A DNA stretch of 64,000 bases from Patagioenas fasciata. Its lineage: Eukaryota; Chordata; Aves; Columbiformes; Columbidae. The translations under genes and the position numbers were made by a program. The notes beneath the pieces are model-generated. The model searched no databases. It had not been told where the DNA came from and was given only the letters and a program-made list of their open reading frames with translations. Numbering within the stretch: the first letter of the stretch is position 1; each line of letters starts with the position of its first letter. The DNA lies in assembly GCF_037038585.1 (NCBI RefSeq), contig NC_092560.1, positions 85,173,549-85,237,548 of the forward strand. Direction: 5' to 3'. Below are positions 12,181 to 22,362 of the stretch, one piece after another.

Positions 12181-14269
12181 AGCAGGCTCAGTCACTGTGC
12201 TGAATGCTGCAGGTGCAGAGGTTTCATACCAAAGGCACATTCCTCCTTAGAGAGCCTCAAATCAAAACTGACCAGTAATTCCTACAAATTTCCCACTGTG
12301 TCCCACTGTTGTATTCTCTAGCAAACACGGTCACTTAAGGACTCGCTGTAACCTGCACCCGGGGCTTTCACCGCTGTTGCAGGGGCTGCGGGAGCAGCTG
12401 GTGACGTGAAGGCACAGGACATGTCCTTCTCTGCCCTGATCTTCAATGCAGGTGGCAGAACACCCTGTGCACAGTGAACGCTGGCTTACCAACCCACCAC
12501 CTCGCACACAGCTCCACACAGAAAACAAGCCACCTGATAAGAACCTGTTCCCGGGCCCCAGGCGGGGAGCTCGGTGCCCCGCTCCCGCTCCCCGTGCCGC
12601 AGCCCCCGGCCAGCCGAGCTGCTGTGTCAATTACAGGAAAATCAATGAAGATACTGTTCAGGACTCCTTCTCACCATTCAGCGCGGATGATATCCTTCAC
12701 TTTCTAGCACTGATTCATTTACTTTCAGCCTCTCCAGGGGCTCCTGACATATTGCTATCTCTGAAGAATCTGAAGCAAGAACTGCCTTTGTTTCCACTGC
12801 AACTTGTTGGTGTTGCAGGCAGCAGGGCCGGCGCTGCTGGGCTGGGGCTCACGGCGGGGTCAGGAGCAGAGCGGCTGCGGCACACGGTAGGGTTTTAAAC
12901 ACGGCTTGCCAAAGCGCCTTTCCAGCGTCCTCTTGGATCTCTTTTGCACCGAGATTAGGCAGGATCTATGACTCTATGATTCTACTCTACTCTCGCCCCT
13001 CATCCTCCATGCAGGCAGTGGGAGTTTTGTACAAAACCCAGTGGTCGGGAGTTCTTCTGCCTGGGGAGTGCCAGAAAAGTGGACAGGGGTATGACACAAG
13101 GAGTATGTACCCAACCCCAGGGTGCATGGTCAGAAACTATGCAAGATAATGTTAAGTGTTACACAATTGATTTCCAAATTATTTGAAGGTGAAAAGTTGG
13201 GGGTGGTGTATCCTGGGATGCCTGGGTGGGCTTGTTGAAGCTGGAGGCAGCACGCACCGGGTGGACAACACGGAAACCATGTGACAAGTCATGTAAAAAC
13301 CTTATAATCTCCTGTATCAAGACTGTGTTATTTCCCACATTCTCCGCCTTTTCTCCCTCTGCGAAAGCCACAAGTATCCCACAGGACTGGGACAGAGGCC
13401 TCCAGGCCATACTCAGGCCAAACTCCCACCGAAGGCTGAAGAACCACACTGTGACGTAAACCCAACCCTGCAAGCTCCTCATGTTCCTCCTCTTCAAAGA
13501 GAGCTTCATGCATGGAGAGCTTGTGGGATATAGCCCAGAGCAAGGATGGTGCTACAAAGACAATATTTATTATTTATAAGGCACTTCTATGAACTCAGGG
13601 CTCAGATGCAGAGCTGTCTATGGGGGTGAGCTTTGTAAGGAGAAAACGTAGCTTCAAGAAATACTGAAAGCACTGCAGCATGCAGAAGTCATGTTCTTAG
13701 GAGACATTCCTCAGATTACAGAAGCCAGGCTTTCTTGGATTTCATATGAAATCTGCGGTGTGATTTACGGGGCAGTTTAATTACTGGTGGGGCACTTCGA
13801 GGTGGTAACATGCCCTGAACACCACGCGTTTTAAGACCGAGGGGTGTCCTGAGCCAGCTGCAGGCTCGACATTGCCCCTTGTGCAGGCTCCCACGTCGCT
13901 GTCGGTGCCATATGGTGATCTATAGTGTCTCAGGGAATGTCGCAGCCCTGTGCTGGGGAGCAGGGACGTTGTGCCCCCACCCAGACGCTGGTCCCCCAGC
14001 AGCCCGGGGCCCCCTGTGGCTCAGCCAGCAGCACTGCCCACAGCCCAGCTCAGCCCCAATGCACCCCGGGGCTGCGGGTCACCCTGGGTGCCACACTGGG
14101 CCACCCTCAGGCTTTTGGGAGGTCTCTGGGGGGCACCCCAAGGCGGGGGCACCCCAGGGTTGTCAGGGGCATCCCGGGAATGTTGGGCTGGGCACACTTG
14201 GGGTGCCAGGCTGTGTACCAGGTGCTGCTGGGGAGGACACACTGAGGCTGAAACAGAGGAAACCCAGTA
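12181..14269. other. Intergenic, unclassified repeat-like segment, no gene
   Basis: 12620-12790 is unique AT-rich sequence. At 12965-12990 the motif CTATGACTCTATGATTCTA resembles the octamer tail that ends CR1 LINEs. 13000-13700 looks like an old interspersed element (it could be LTR-derived) but has no diagnostic feature I can name. No gene is supported. Confidence 0.35.
12965..12990 (+). mobile_element. Possible CR1 3' terminus
   Basis: Tandem TATGACTC/TATGATTC octamers match the repeated 3' end typical of avian CR1 LINEs, plus orientation. The sequence just upstream is too diverged to confirm. Confidence 0.35.
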
Positions 14270-14620
14270 CTGGTGGGGGGTACACCGGAGCTGTTGGGGG
14301 GTACCAGGGCTACTGGGGGGCACAGGGACTGTCGCGGAGGAACCCTGGGGCTGTCGAGGGGCACATCGGGGCTGTTGGGGGGTACCGGAGCTGTTGGGGG
14401 GTTCCAGGGCTGCTGGGGGGCACAGAGGCTGTTGCAGAGGAACCCTGGGGCTGTCGAGGGGCACACCGGGGCTGTTGGGGGTACCGGGGCTGCTGGGGGG
14501 CACAGAGGCTGTCGCGGAGGAACCCTGGGGCTGTCGAGGAGCACACCGGAGCTGTTGTGGGGTACCGGCGCTGTGCGGGGTGCACCGGGGCTATCGGGGG
14601 GCTGCCGGGGGCCCCGGGGC
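14270..14620 (+). repeat. G-rich tandem array beside the ST8SIA3 promoter
   Basis: A degenerate array of GGGGCTGT(T/C)GGGGGG, CACA(G/C) and GGAACCCTGG blocks, with three recognisable copies of a larger ~90-100 bp unit. The plus strand carries many runs of 3-6 G. It lies about 250-600 bp upstream of the ST8SIA3 start codon and merges into its CpG island. Confidence 0.85.
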
Positions 14621-14814
14621 TGCCGGTGCGTGCGCCGCGGTTGCCGGGGGCAGCCCGGGCGGCGGGGGGGGCACGGCGGCGCTGCCGAGGTTGCCGGGGC
14701 CGGGACGGCGGGGCGGCCGCTCCCGGCTGCCATTTCATCGCGCCGCCGCTCGGTCCCTCCATTTTCTCTCCGGCTGCCGGCGGTGCGGGCCCCGTCCCGC
14801 GCCCGCCGCCCCCC

Positions 14815-14820
14815 ATGTAG
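14815..14820 (+). promoter_or_regulatory. Start-stop minimal upstream ORF
   Basis: ATG immediately followed by TAG, 52 nt before the ST8SIA3 start. It is the nearest upstream AUG. If the transcript begins upstream of it, a scanning ribosome would meet an AUG-UAG minimal uORF, a type known to stall initiating ribosomes. Confidence 0.5.
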
Positions 14821-14871
14821 CCCCGCGGCAGCCCCCCCCGCCCACGCCCAGCCGCGGGGCCGCCTCCCGGC

Positions 14872-15050
14872 ATGAGGAGCTGCAAGATGGTGCGGGTGGC
14901 CAGCGTGCTGGGGCTGGTGATGCTCAGCATCGCGCTGCTCATCCTCTCCCTCATCAGCTACGTCTCGCTCAAGAAGGACAACATCTTCGGCGCGCCCCGC
15001 GCCGCCGGCCCGGGAGGGCCCCGCATGTACATGTTCCACGCGGGATTCAG
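14872..15050 (+). CDS. ST8SIA3: ST8SIA3 exon 1 (coding part)
   Basis: Encodes residues 1-59 and two bases of codon 60: cytoplasmic tail, transmembrane anchor (SVLGLVMLSIALLILSLISY) and stem start. Donor TTCAG|GTGAGG. The start ATG is chosen because the N-terminus aligns with the mammalian MRNCKMARVAS. Confidence 0.97.
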
Positions 15051-18000
15051 GTGAGGGCCCGGCGCGGAACGGCCCGGCTGGGCAGGCTCGGAGCGGGGGC
15101 CGCCTGTCCCATCCCTTCCCATCCCTTCTCATCCCTTCCCACCCCATCCCGCCCCTGCGCCTCCGGGCCCTGCCGGCCCCGCTGCTGGCCCCGGGGAGAG
15201 CCCCGGCTCGGCGGGCGGCCCCGGGAAGGCCCCGCGGCCACAGCCCGAGCGCTCGGCGCAGCCCCCGGCCCGCAGCAGGGATGCGGCTCCCCCGCGCCCT
15301 GCCCCCGCGCGGAGGTGCCCCGGGGCCTGCGGGGAGCGGGAGACACCCCGGGGACGGCGCTGCCGGAGGCGGGGGGGCCCGGGAGGGCGTGGGAACCGCG
15401 ATGCCCCGGGGATGTTGAAAGGTGGGGGGCAGCTGGACACCACCCTGCCCGGCACTGCATGGCATGGCCCACTACAGCCCGGCCCGGTACGTCCCAGCCC
15501 TGAGCGGTACGGCCCGGCCCGGCAGAGCGCGGCCCGACAAAGCCCGGCCCGGCAGAGCGCGGCTCGGCGGGAGCGGCCGGCGCTGTCCGCGGTGCTGACG
15601 GCGACGGCCACGGGGCGGGTCGGGCAGGGCCGGGCACGGGCTGCGGGTCTGCGTGGGTCTGTGTGTGTTCCTGTGGGTCTGCGTGGATCTGTGTGGGTCT
15701 GTGTGTGTGTCCCTGTGGGTCTGTGTGTGAGTCCGTGCTGTGTGTCCTCGTGGGTCTGTGCTGTGTATCCGCGCGGGTCTGGGCGCTCCTTTCCAGGTCG
15801 CAGTTTGCGCTGAAGTTCCTGGACCCCTCATTCGTGCCCATCACGAACTCCCTGAGCCACGAGCTGCAGGACAAGCCCTCCAAGTGGGCCTTCAACCGCA
15901 GCGCCTTCGCACACCAGAGGTGAGCGAGCACCCGCGCGGCCCCTCACCCCTCCGAGGTGGTCCCCTTCCCCCCAGGATTTCAGAAAATACAATCAGACAC
16001 TGCTAAATACTCTGAGCTCTGAGTTGCCAGCAGTGAGAGACAAAGGCTGAATCAGAGCATTTCCCCAGATGGTTACAGCTCTCCTGGAAGAATTGATTAT
16101 TTCAGAGCAGGACACCAAGCTCCAGCATGTGTTATTTTACCAAACAGAATGTGACCCAGTTTCCCGGGGTGCAAGTGAAATTCTCATTACTTGAAGATAA
16201 ATGGCTGGGCTTTTAAAACTTGAAGCAAATCGGACTGTAACAGCCATGAAATTCCGTGTTCACGGAGGCCAAAAGATGCCCAGCTGGACTTCCCAGTCCC
16301 CGGCAGCGCTGAGCAAGCTGTGTGCTCTGCCTGCCCCCGGCTGTGGGGCCAAGGGGTCGGACGGGGCCTCGAGCCCAGACCCAGCGGAGACGCCCTCCTT
16401 GGGCATCACCTCCTGGGCTGGCTGCCCCGCTGCGTGCCCGTGCAGGGCTGCTGGGCTCCTCCAGCCGCCTCAGGGCTGCTCCTGCTTAATGGGAGGTAAA
16501 ATGTGCTTTTGGTTTCCTCACTGTGATGTGAGATTGGTGGTGTCTGCCCAGCTTCTTTTATTTATTTGCTTTACAGAGATACATATATATTCATATATCA
16601 GTAAATATATACTTTATACACTTCGTGTATATATTTACTGATATATATTTATTAAAAATGTCTATAAAAGAAAATAATTTAGCCATTTAGGATAGCTGCT
16701 ACCATCTTGGATTGTAATGTTGTCCTGGCAAACGCCTGCTGTTTGAGAGACCGCTTGGGCTTCTCCCCCCGCTCTGGTCACTCACATCACCAGCAATGGC
16801 CCAAGGAGCAGAACTGGCCCTCAGCCTGCCCCGTCCTTTCCCAGGGGCTCCCAGGCTGCTGTGACAGTGGCTGCCCCTCAGCGTCACGTTGTTCCTGGCA
16901 CCACCAGCTCGCCCTTCACACATCTGTCCCTGTGCCACCCCTCCCGTGGTTTTAGCTCATGCCTCAGGATCTGCCTTTGCTTGTCCATCAGCCATAACCC
17001 ATAATTAGGGCACCCAGTGGGACTCCATTAGCGCTTAGACGTTGGAGGATGTGAGCTGGAAGAAAGGTTGGTTGTTTTCCACAAACATGAGCAAATAAAG
17101 TGGCATTGGTTTTTTAATTTCATGCCCTGCTAGGGAAATTCCTGAGCATAGTTTTGTTCATATTTTAAGTATCCCTAATAAAAGAGGGGGAATTCAACTC
17201 CGTGTTTTCTTTTCTTTCTCTCTTCTACTTTAGGCAAGAAATCCTTCAGCACGTTGACGTGATCAAGAACTTCTCTTTGACCAAGAACAGTGTTCGGATC
17301 GGACAGCTGATGCATTACGATTATTCCAGCCATAAGTATGTTTTCTCCATCAGCAATAACTTCAGATCGCTGCTTCCCGACGTGTCGCCCATCCTGAACA
17401 AGCATTACAACATCTGTGCCGTGGTGGGAAATAGTGGGATCCTGACCGGGAGTCAGTGCGGGCAAGAAATAGATAAATCCGATTTTGTTTTTCGCTGCAA
17501 TTTTGCTCCGACTGAGGCTTTCCAGAAAGATGTTGGAAGGAAAACTAATCTCACGACCTTCAACCCCAGCATCCTGGAAAAGTACTACAACAATCTTTTG
17601 ACCATTCAGGATCGCAACAACTTCTTTTTAAGCCTGAAAAAGCTGGATGGGGCCATTCTTTGGATCCCAGCTTTTTTCTTCCACACGTCAGCAACGGTCA
17701 CGAGAACACTGGTTGACTTCTTTGTTGAGCACAGAGGGCAACTAAAGGTCCAGTTGGCTTGGCCAGGAAATATCATGCAGTATGTGAACAGGTGGGTATT
17801 TTTGCCTTGTGTTTAACTTGTCAAAATACGGCTCTCTCTCTCTCTGTACAAATACAACTCTATTTTTATATTTGTGGCTGATCTGGCAGGCACTGTCTGG
17901 TAAGTCAGGACCGATAGTGCTTGTTTTCAGGGCCAATGCGGTTTGTTAGTGCTGCAGTAAGTACGTCAGTTGTTTCTTCGCAGCAGCACGGGTTGGTTGT

Positions 18001-18736
18001 TGGCAGCGGGGCAGGGTCTGTCCCGGGGGCAGCTGCGGGAGGTGCTGCCTAAGCAAAGCCCCGCTTATGGGAGAGCTTGGTCTTCCCAGCTGGCAGCCAG
18101 GGATGCTAACAGATGGCTGCGGGGTGGGCCAAGGAAAACTGTGACGCATCCAACGAGGACCACGTGGCCACCTCCTTAGCAAGTGCACGTGCGAGCAGGA
18201 GCCGGCGGATCGCGCTCTTCTGTGCAAGGCGCCGCCTCTCCCGGTTAACACCCCGGAGGGAGCCGAGAGCCTGTGGTCAGGGTGCTGAGGCCGCTGTGCA
18301 CCGCGGGCACCAGGCTGAGCTGCAGACCGGGCTGTGCCTGCTCCAGGCTCCCGGCCGTCAGCACTGGCGCTCTCCCGGCAGTAAAGATGTTCTGACAGCA
18401 AACCTGCGGCGTTACTTGCAGCCCGGACTAACACACCTCTGCTTTTATCACAGATACTGGAAGAACAAGCACTTGTCACCCAAGCGGCTGAGCACAGGTA
18501 TTCTCATGTACACCCTTGCCTCTGCCATCTGTGAGGAGATCCACCTGTACGGGTTCTGGCCCTTCGGCTTCGACCCCAACACGCGGGAGGACCTCCCGTA
18601 CCACTACTACGACAAGAAGGGAACCAAGTTCACGACCAAGTGGCAGGAGTCCCACCAGCTGCCCGCGGAGTTCCAGCTGCTCTACAGGATGCACGGTGAA
18701 GGACTGGCCAAACTCACCTTGTCGCATTGTGCCTAA
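14872..18736 (+). CDS. ST8SIA3: ST8SIA3, alpha-2,8-sialyltransferase III (complete, 4 exons)
   Basis: Joining 14872-15050, 15797-15919, 17234-17791 and 18454-18736 gives 1143 nt, 380 codons plus stop, the same length as human ST8SIA3. All three introns are GT-AG and phase 2. The enzyme is a Golgi type II membrane protein that transfers sialic acid in alpha-2,8 linkage to sialylated N-glycans and gangliosides, mainly in brain. Visible features are a short cytoplasmic tail, a membrane anchor at about residues 8-33, N-glycan sequons at N93, N113 and N206, sialylmotif L at about 160-207, sialylmotif S at about 297-325, motif III (HYYD, about 337-340) and the motif VS histidine H354, the known catalytic base. 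Cysteines 162, 176, 313 and 379 are available for the family disulphides. Apart from the stem (about 34-60 and 80-98), identity to the mammalian protein is very high. I see no frameshift or missing residue. Confidence 0.98.
15645..15780 (+). repeat. GT-rich degenerate tandem repeat in ST8SIA3 intron 1
   Basis: Repeated GGGTCTGTGTGTG-like blocks just before the exon 2 acceptor. Period is irregular. Confidence 0.7.
15797..15919 (+). CDS. ST8SIA3: ST8SIA3 exon 2
   Basis: 123 nt, acceptor TTTCCAG|G, donor CAGAG|GTGAGC. Encodes the stem segment SQFALKFLDPSFVPITNSL and onward to HQ, including the N93 sequon. Confidence 0.97.
15920..17233 (+). other. ST8SIA3: ST8SIA3 intron 2
   Basis: 1.3-kb intron with no gene. 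It contains a perfect AT-rich inverted repeat near 16593-16646. The acceptor is preceded by a pyrimidine-rich tract (TTTTCTTTCTCTCTTCTACTT). Confidence 0.8.
16593..16646. repeat. Perfect 20-bp AT-rich inverted repeat (hairpin or cruciform)
   Basis: 16593-16612 and 16627-16646 are exact reverse complements separated by 14 nt. The inner bases 16615-16621 and 16625-16631 also form a 7-bp stem with a 3-nt loop, continuing the same hairpin register. Confidence 0.9.
17234..17791 (+). CDS. ST8SIA3: ST8SIA3 exon 3
   Basis: 558 nt, acceptor CTTTAG|G, donor AACAG|GTGGGT. Encodes the N-terminal half of the catalytic domain with sialylmotif L (NICAVVGNSGILTGSQCGQE and onward to VGRKTNL), which binds CMP-sialic acid. 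Confidence 0.98.
17792..18453 (+). other. ST8SIA3: ST8SIA3 intron 3
   Basis: 662-bp intron. Nothing recognisable besides ordinary unique sequence, with a (CT)n run near 17831-17846. Confidence 0.8.
18454..18736 (+). CDS. ST8SIA3: ST8SIA3 exon 4 (terminal coding)
   Basis: 283 nt, acceptor TCACAG|A. Encodes YWKNKHLSPKRLSTG through the stop, with sialylmotif S, motif III and H354. The C-terminus KLTLSHCA matches the mammalian enzyme and places the stop TAA at 18734-18736. Confidence 0.98.
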
Positions 18737-20808
18737 GAACCTACAAGTGCCAAATGGTTATCTAAAAAGTGCCCAAAATCCAATTAAACATTCTTCAGAT
18801 AGAATTATAAAAAAACAAACAACCCACACACCACACCCTAAAACATTTTCCATAATATAAAGATGCTTTTTAGTCACGCTTGTCACTGCTCATCAAAGGA
18901 TCTAAGGATGGTTAGCAGTGCAGAAGCATTTTTCAAATTCTGTGGATGCTATTCATGCGGCAGCAAAGTTGAAATATTTTGCATTTATAGATATGCCACT
19001 AAGTATGTTTTAAGGTACTTTAATATTTTAGCATTCCACTAAATGCCCTAAGTCTCTTAATTTTATTGTTCCTTCCTGATTAGAACTAGAACGCTAACTT
19101 TAAAAGGTTTTGCTTCTTCTGTATATTTTGCTGTCGATAGCTGAGCATACATATATCGCTGTGGCTGACGGAGAAGGCCACTCTGAATTGCAGTTCACCA
19201 TCACGGGTGAGTTCTTCGATGTGGATCCTAACTTCCACTGCTTGCATATTTTCATATTTACTGAATTTTACATTTTCTAAAGGATAACGTGAAGATCACA
19301 ATATGGCTCGTACCTTAGCTAGGGGGTTATGCTGCTCTCAGAATACTTCAGCATTTCAGTTCAATTTGGGCCGCATCCCAGTCCAGATCAGACAGGCTGA
19401 AACAAGTGCCCACATACCCAATGCTCTTCGGTCTCTTGATCTGAGAGTTAAACCACCGCGCTGAGCGGGATTAGGGTTGTCTGCAGGGGTGCTGGGTGAG
19501 GAGCGTGCCGAACCCCGGCATGGGCACCTGCTCCCTGCACCCCGGCAATGGGGGCTCCTCTGGGGGACGATGCCCCGAGTGGGAGCGCAGGGCTCCCACC
19601 CACCCCTCCGCACGCCCCGCTCCGTCCTGCGCGGGCAGGGACCCCACGCGCCGGGGGGGCTTTAGGTGTTTTTTGAAGGGAAGTGAGTGCTGGGAAGAGG
19701 AAATACTGTTACCAGATTTCCCCGTGCGCATCTCTAAGTCCGCAGTCAGACAACTTAATTAGTGGCCCTGTTTTCCGGCCACCAACAGCCACCCAAGGCG
19801 GCCAAGGGAAGACGCAGCTTCCTCGGCACCGCTGGACACCAGGCTGTCCGTAGAGAGGACAAAGCCCAGCGTCGCTGAGGTGGGAAACGTTGGCCATTGT
19901 GTCTCAGGAGAAAGGAGCCTGTACAATAGCTGGGTTTCTTATTGCAAGTACGCTTACAAGTATTTTAACGTTTTTCTACTCTTCTGTATGGCTCTGAAAG
20001 AAGATGCAAAATCCCATTTAAAATCATACTTCTAAACGGCACATTTTAATTTTTCCCAGCCTCTTCACCTACGGGCAGACGTAGGCGGTGAGGAAGGAGA
20101 TCTGGAGCACAACCCCCAACCTGAGCAGCGCGAGCATCTCCTGGTGCCATCGCGGCACCGCGGCTCTGCCAGCCCCGCAGCCGCGTTCCCCTCTGCCCGC
20201 CCCGGGGAGGCGCAGCCGCCGGCTTCCTTCCCTGTTTACATTATCCCACGTTTTCTGGCTTTTGCTTTTTCAAAGGCTGCGGGGGGCCGGGCGCTGCAGA
20301 GGGGTCGGGGTCTCCCGCGCTGTGCCCCCTGCGCCCATCGCCGCCGCAGCAGAGCGCGGCCCCTCGCAGCCGCTTCTGGAGGCATAGCCGTGCAGTGCTG
20401 CTGGTGTATGTTGCCATATGGTGCCATATGAGTTGTTCTTGATACTACCATGCATTCTCGGTGTCGTGGTCGCGCGCGGTTCGGCTGTGCTGGCGCAGAG
20501 CACGCAGGGTGCAAGGACAGGCTGTCCCCATCGCGTCCTCGACCCCGCGGACCCTCTTGGCAAGGGCTGCAGGATGGCAGCGGCCGTGTGCTGTGTGTCT
20601 GAGAGGGCAGAGGGGCTGGGGGGACCCCGGCGCTCTGCAGCCCCCTCCCACCCCAAGAGGGACAGGACCCTGCTCTATGGACAGCCCGGCAGCACAGCTG
20701 GAACAGCTGGAACTTTCCAGAGGCACAGAGAGACGCCCAGGCCGAGAAGGAAGCACAGAAACTACCGCAAATATTCGGAAGTGGGAATACAGAAAAATTA
20801 TTGACAGA

Positions 20809-20926
20809 GCGCCATATTATATCATTGATTTTTAAGCAAAACTCCCCATCGATTTTTCAGAACCACATTGAACATTTCAGAATCATTGATTTTAATGGGG
20901 AGTTCTGCCCCAAAAATCAATGGCGC
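20809..20926. repeat. Imperfect ~118-nt inverted repeat in ST8SIA3 3' UTR
   Basis: The outer ends GCGCCAT (20809) and ATGGCGC (20920-20926) are complementary. Internal blocks also pair: ATTGATTTTT with AAAAATCAAT, AACTCCCCAT with ATGGGGAGTT, and TTCAGAA with TTCTGAA-like sequence. It would fold as a long interrupted hairpin. It could be a decayed palindromic element or a structured UTR segment. Confidence 0.75.
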
Positions 20927-21954
20927 AATACAGCCCAAAGTAAATTGCTTCTTAGTATCAATATTTTTTGTCCGAGCTCTGGCAATGTGGAAAACCGTCT
21001 TAAAATGTGCATCTGTGGTTTTGCCTGTGTTCTGAAATGCTCTTTGAGTGGTGCTCTGCAGGGGCCGCGCGGGCTGTGCGGCGGGGAGCGCGGCGCAGCG
21101 GGGCTGTGCCCGCGGGCAGGGACGGAGCCCCCGCCGCCCCGCGCTCCTCCCGAAGCCAAAGCCCCGTTTCTGGGCTGGGTCCTGGTAGGACCTGGCATTA
21201 GGACGCTGTGCATCGCGGAGCGGCAAAGGGGGGTCCCCGCTCGGGACTGTGAGTGGCCCCATTCTGCATCGCCTTGGCGAGGCGTTCCCTTCCCTGCTGT
21301 TCGGCCCCAAACCATCCTGCCTCTGTCGACCTAAACAAATTCCTGATGGCGCGGGGAAAATACTGTCATTACTGAATGTCTAGACAAGCAAATATGGCTA
21401 AATGAAAGTACGCGTAATGCGAGGTGATCGATATTTGTAAGTACAAAACATTTGCGTTTACAAAAGCGAGAGAAGTGCTCCTGGCTGGCTCCAGGGCAGG
21501 GTCCGGGTGGGTGCAGACCCCGCTCCCCCAGGACCGTGTCCCCAGACAGGGCTGGGGACCCGCGAAGGGACCCCAGGGGGCTGCGGCCGGGGCCGCTGTG
21601 AGCAGGGGTGTACATATGAGTGGAAATGCCTGTGTTACCTTCTCTTCTTTGGTACATCTTGGGTTCGTATTTGCGTTGCTTGCATCTTTCCAGTGAATGG
21701 TAGCGAGATACATTAAAACAAAGTCATTTTGGCTACCGGTTTTAGTTGTGGAGTATACCAAAAAGCAAGCGTTTGTGAAATATAACTAACTGTGAATGGA
21801 GGTTGCAGAAACAGATTGTTGAGAAAAAAGCAGGTTTTCTGTAAATGAATGTGTCTTTATTCTAATGGCTATACAGTTCAATGCCTGATGGAGTTGTTTT
21901 CAATAAAAAAGATAAATATTAAAAAAAGAAAAAGAAAAAAAATGCCATAATTGT

Positions 21955-21960
21955 AATAAA
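21955..21960 (+). terminator. ST8SIA3: Polyadenylation signal AATAAA (alternative)
   Basis: AATAAA on the plus strand within an A/T-rich tract. A second AATAAA lies at 21902-21907. Proximal alternative to 22357. Confidence 0.4.
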
Positions 21961-22356
21961 GGATTCATTATTTAATGGCCATACTTAAAGCATTATTTAT
22001 TTTTAAGTGGCTAGTGTCCATAAAGGGCCAGGGCACGGTCTCAGGTGGACGGCAAAGCCGCACATGGTGCAAAGCACGTTGCGAGCAAGCTGGGGGTTCA
22101 GCCGTGTCCCCCGCAGAGGGCGGGACCGGGCCCGCAGGTGACGTTTGGTCCCAGCCCGCCTGCCCGCGGGTGCGTGGCAGCTGGTGACGGAGCCCTGGCT
22201 CCCCGGTGACCGAGTGCCACAGCCCCGTCCCGAGCACCGGCTGCGCGGAGCAGCGCGGCAGCTCGTTCGGGACCTCAGCAATGTGACTCTTTGGTGTGAA
22301 TGTGCCTGCAACATTGACTCATGTGCCAAAACACAATATTGAATGCATTGTTTTTA

Positions 22357-22362
22357 AATAAA
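22357..22362 (+). terminator. ST8SIA3: Polyadenylation signal AATAAA, likely ST8SIA3 end
   Basis: AATAAA followed at once by a T-rich run and then GT-rich CTGTGTCTGCTCC near 22399, the expected downstream element. Confidence 0.5.

Larger units (their letters stand above)
14560..15420 (+). promoter_or_regulatory. ST8SIA3: CpG island covering ST8SIA3 promoter and exon 1
   Basis: Very high GC with abundant CpG from about 14560 through exon 1 into intron 1. GC boxes (GGGGCGG near 14706) and a CCATTT element near 14730 are present; no TATA box is evident. The transcription start cannot be placed from sequence alone, but the stretch 14650-14800 is the most likely core promoter. Confidence 0.7.

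Noticed and set aside
13159-13509. Minus-strand 116-codon ORF
   Set aside because: No family resemblance and it lies in a repeat-like segment; no splice or start evidence.
13000-13700. Possible LTR or ERV fragment
   Set aside because: Sequence looks like an old repeat, but no TG..CA ends, primer-binding site or target duplication could be identified.
13879-15503. ORFs of 313-517 codons overlapping ST8SIA3 exon 1
   Set aside because: GC-rich frames through the promoter array and CpG island; the real ST8SIA3 frame is set by homology.
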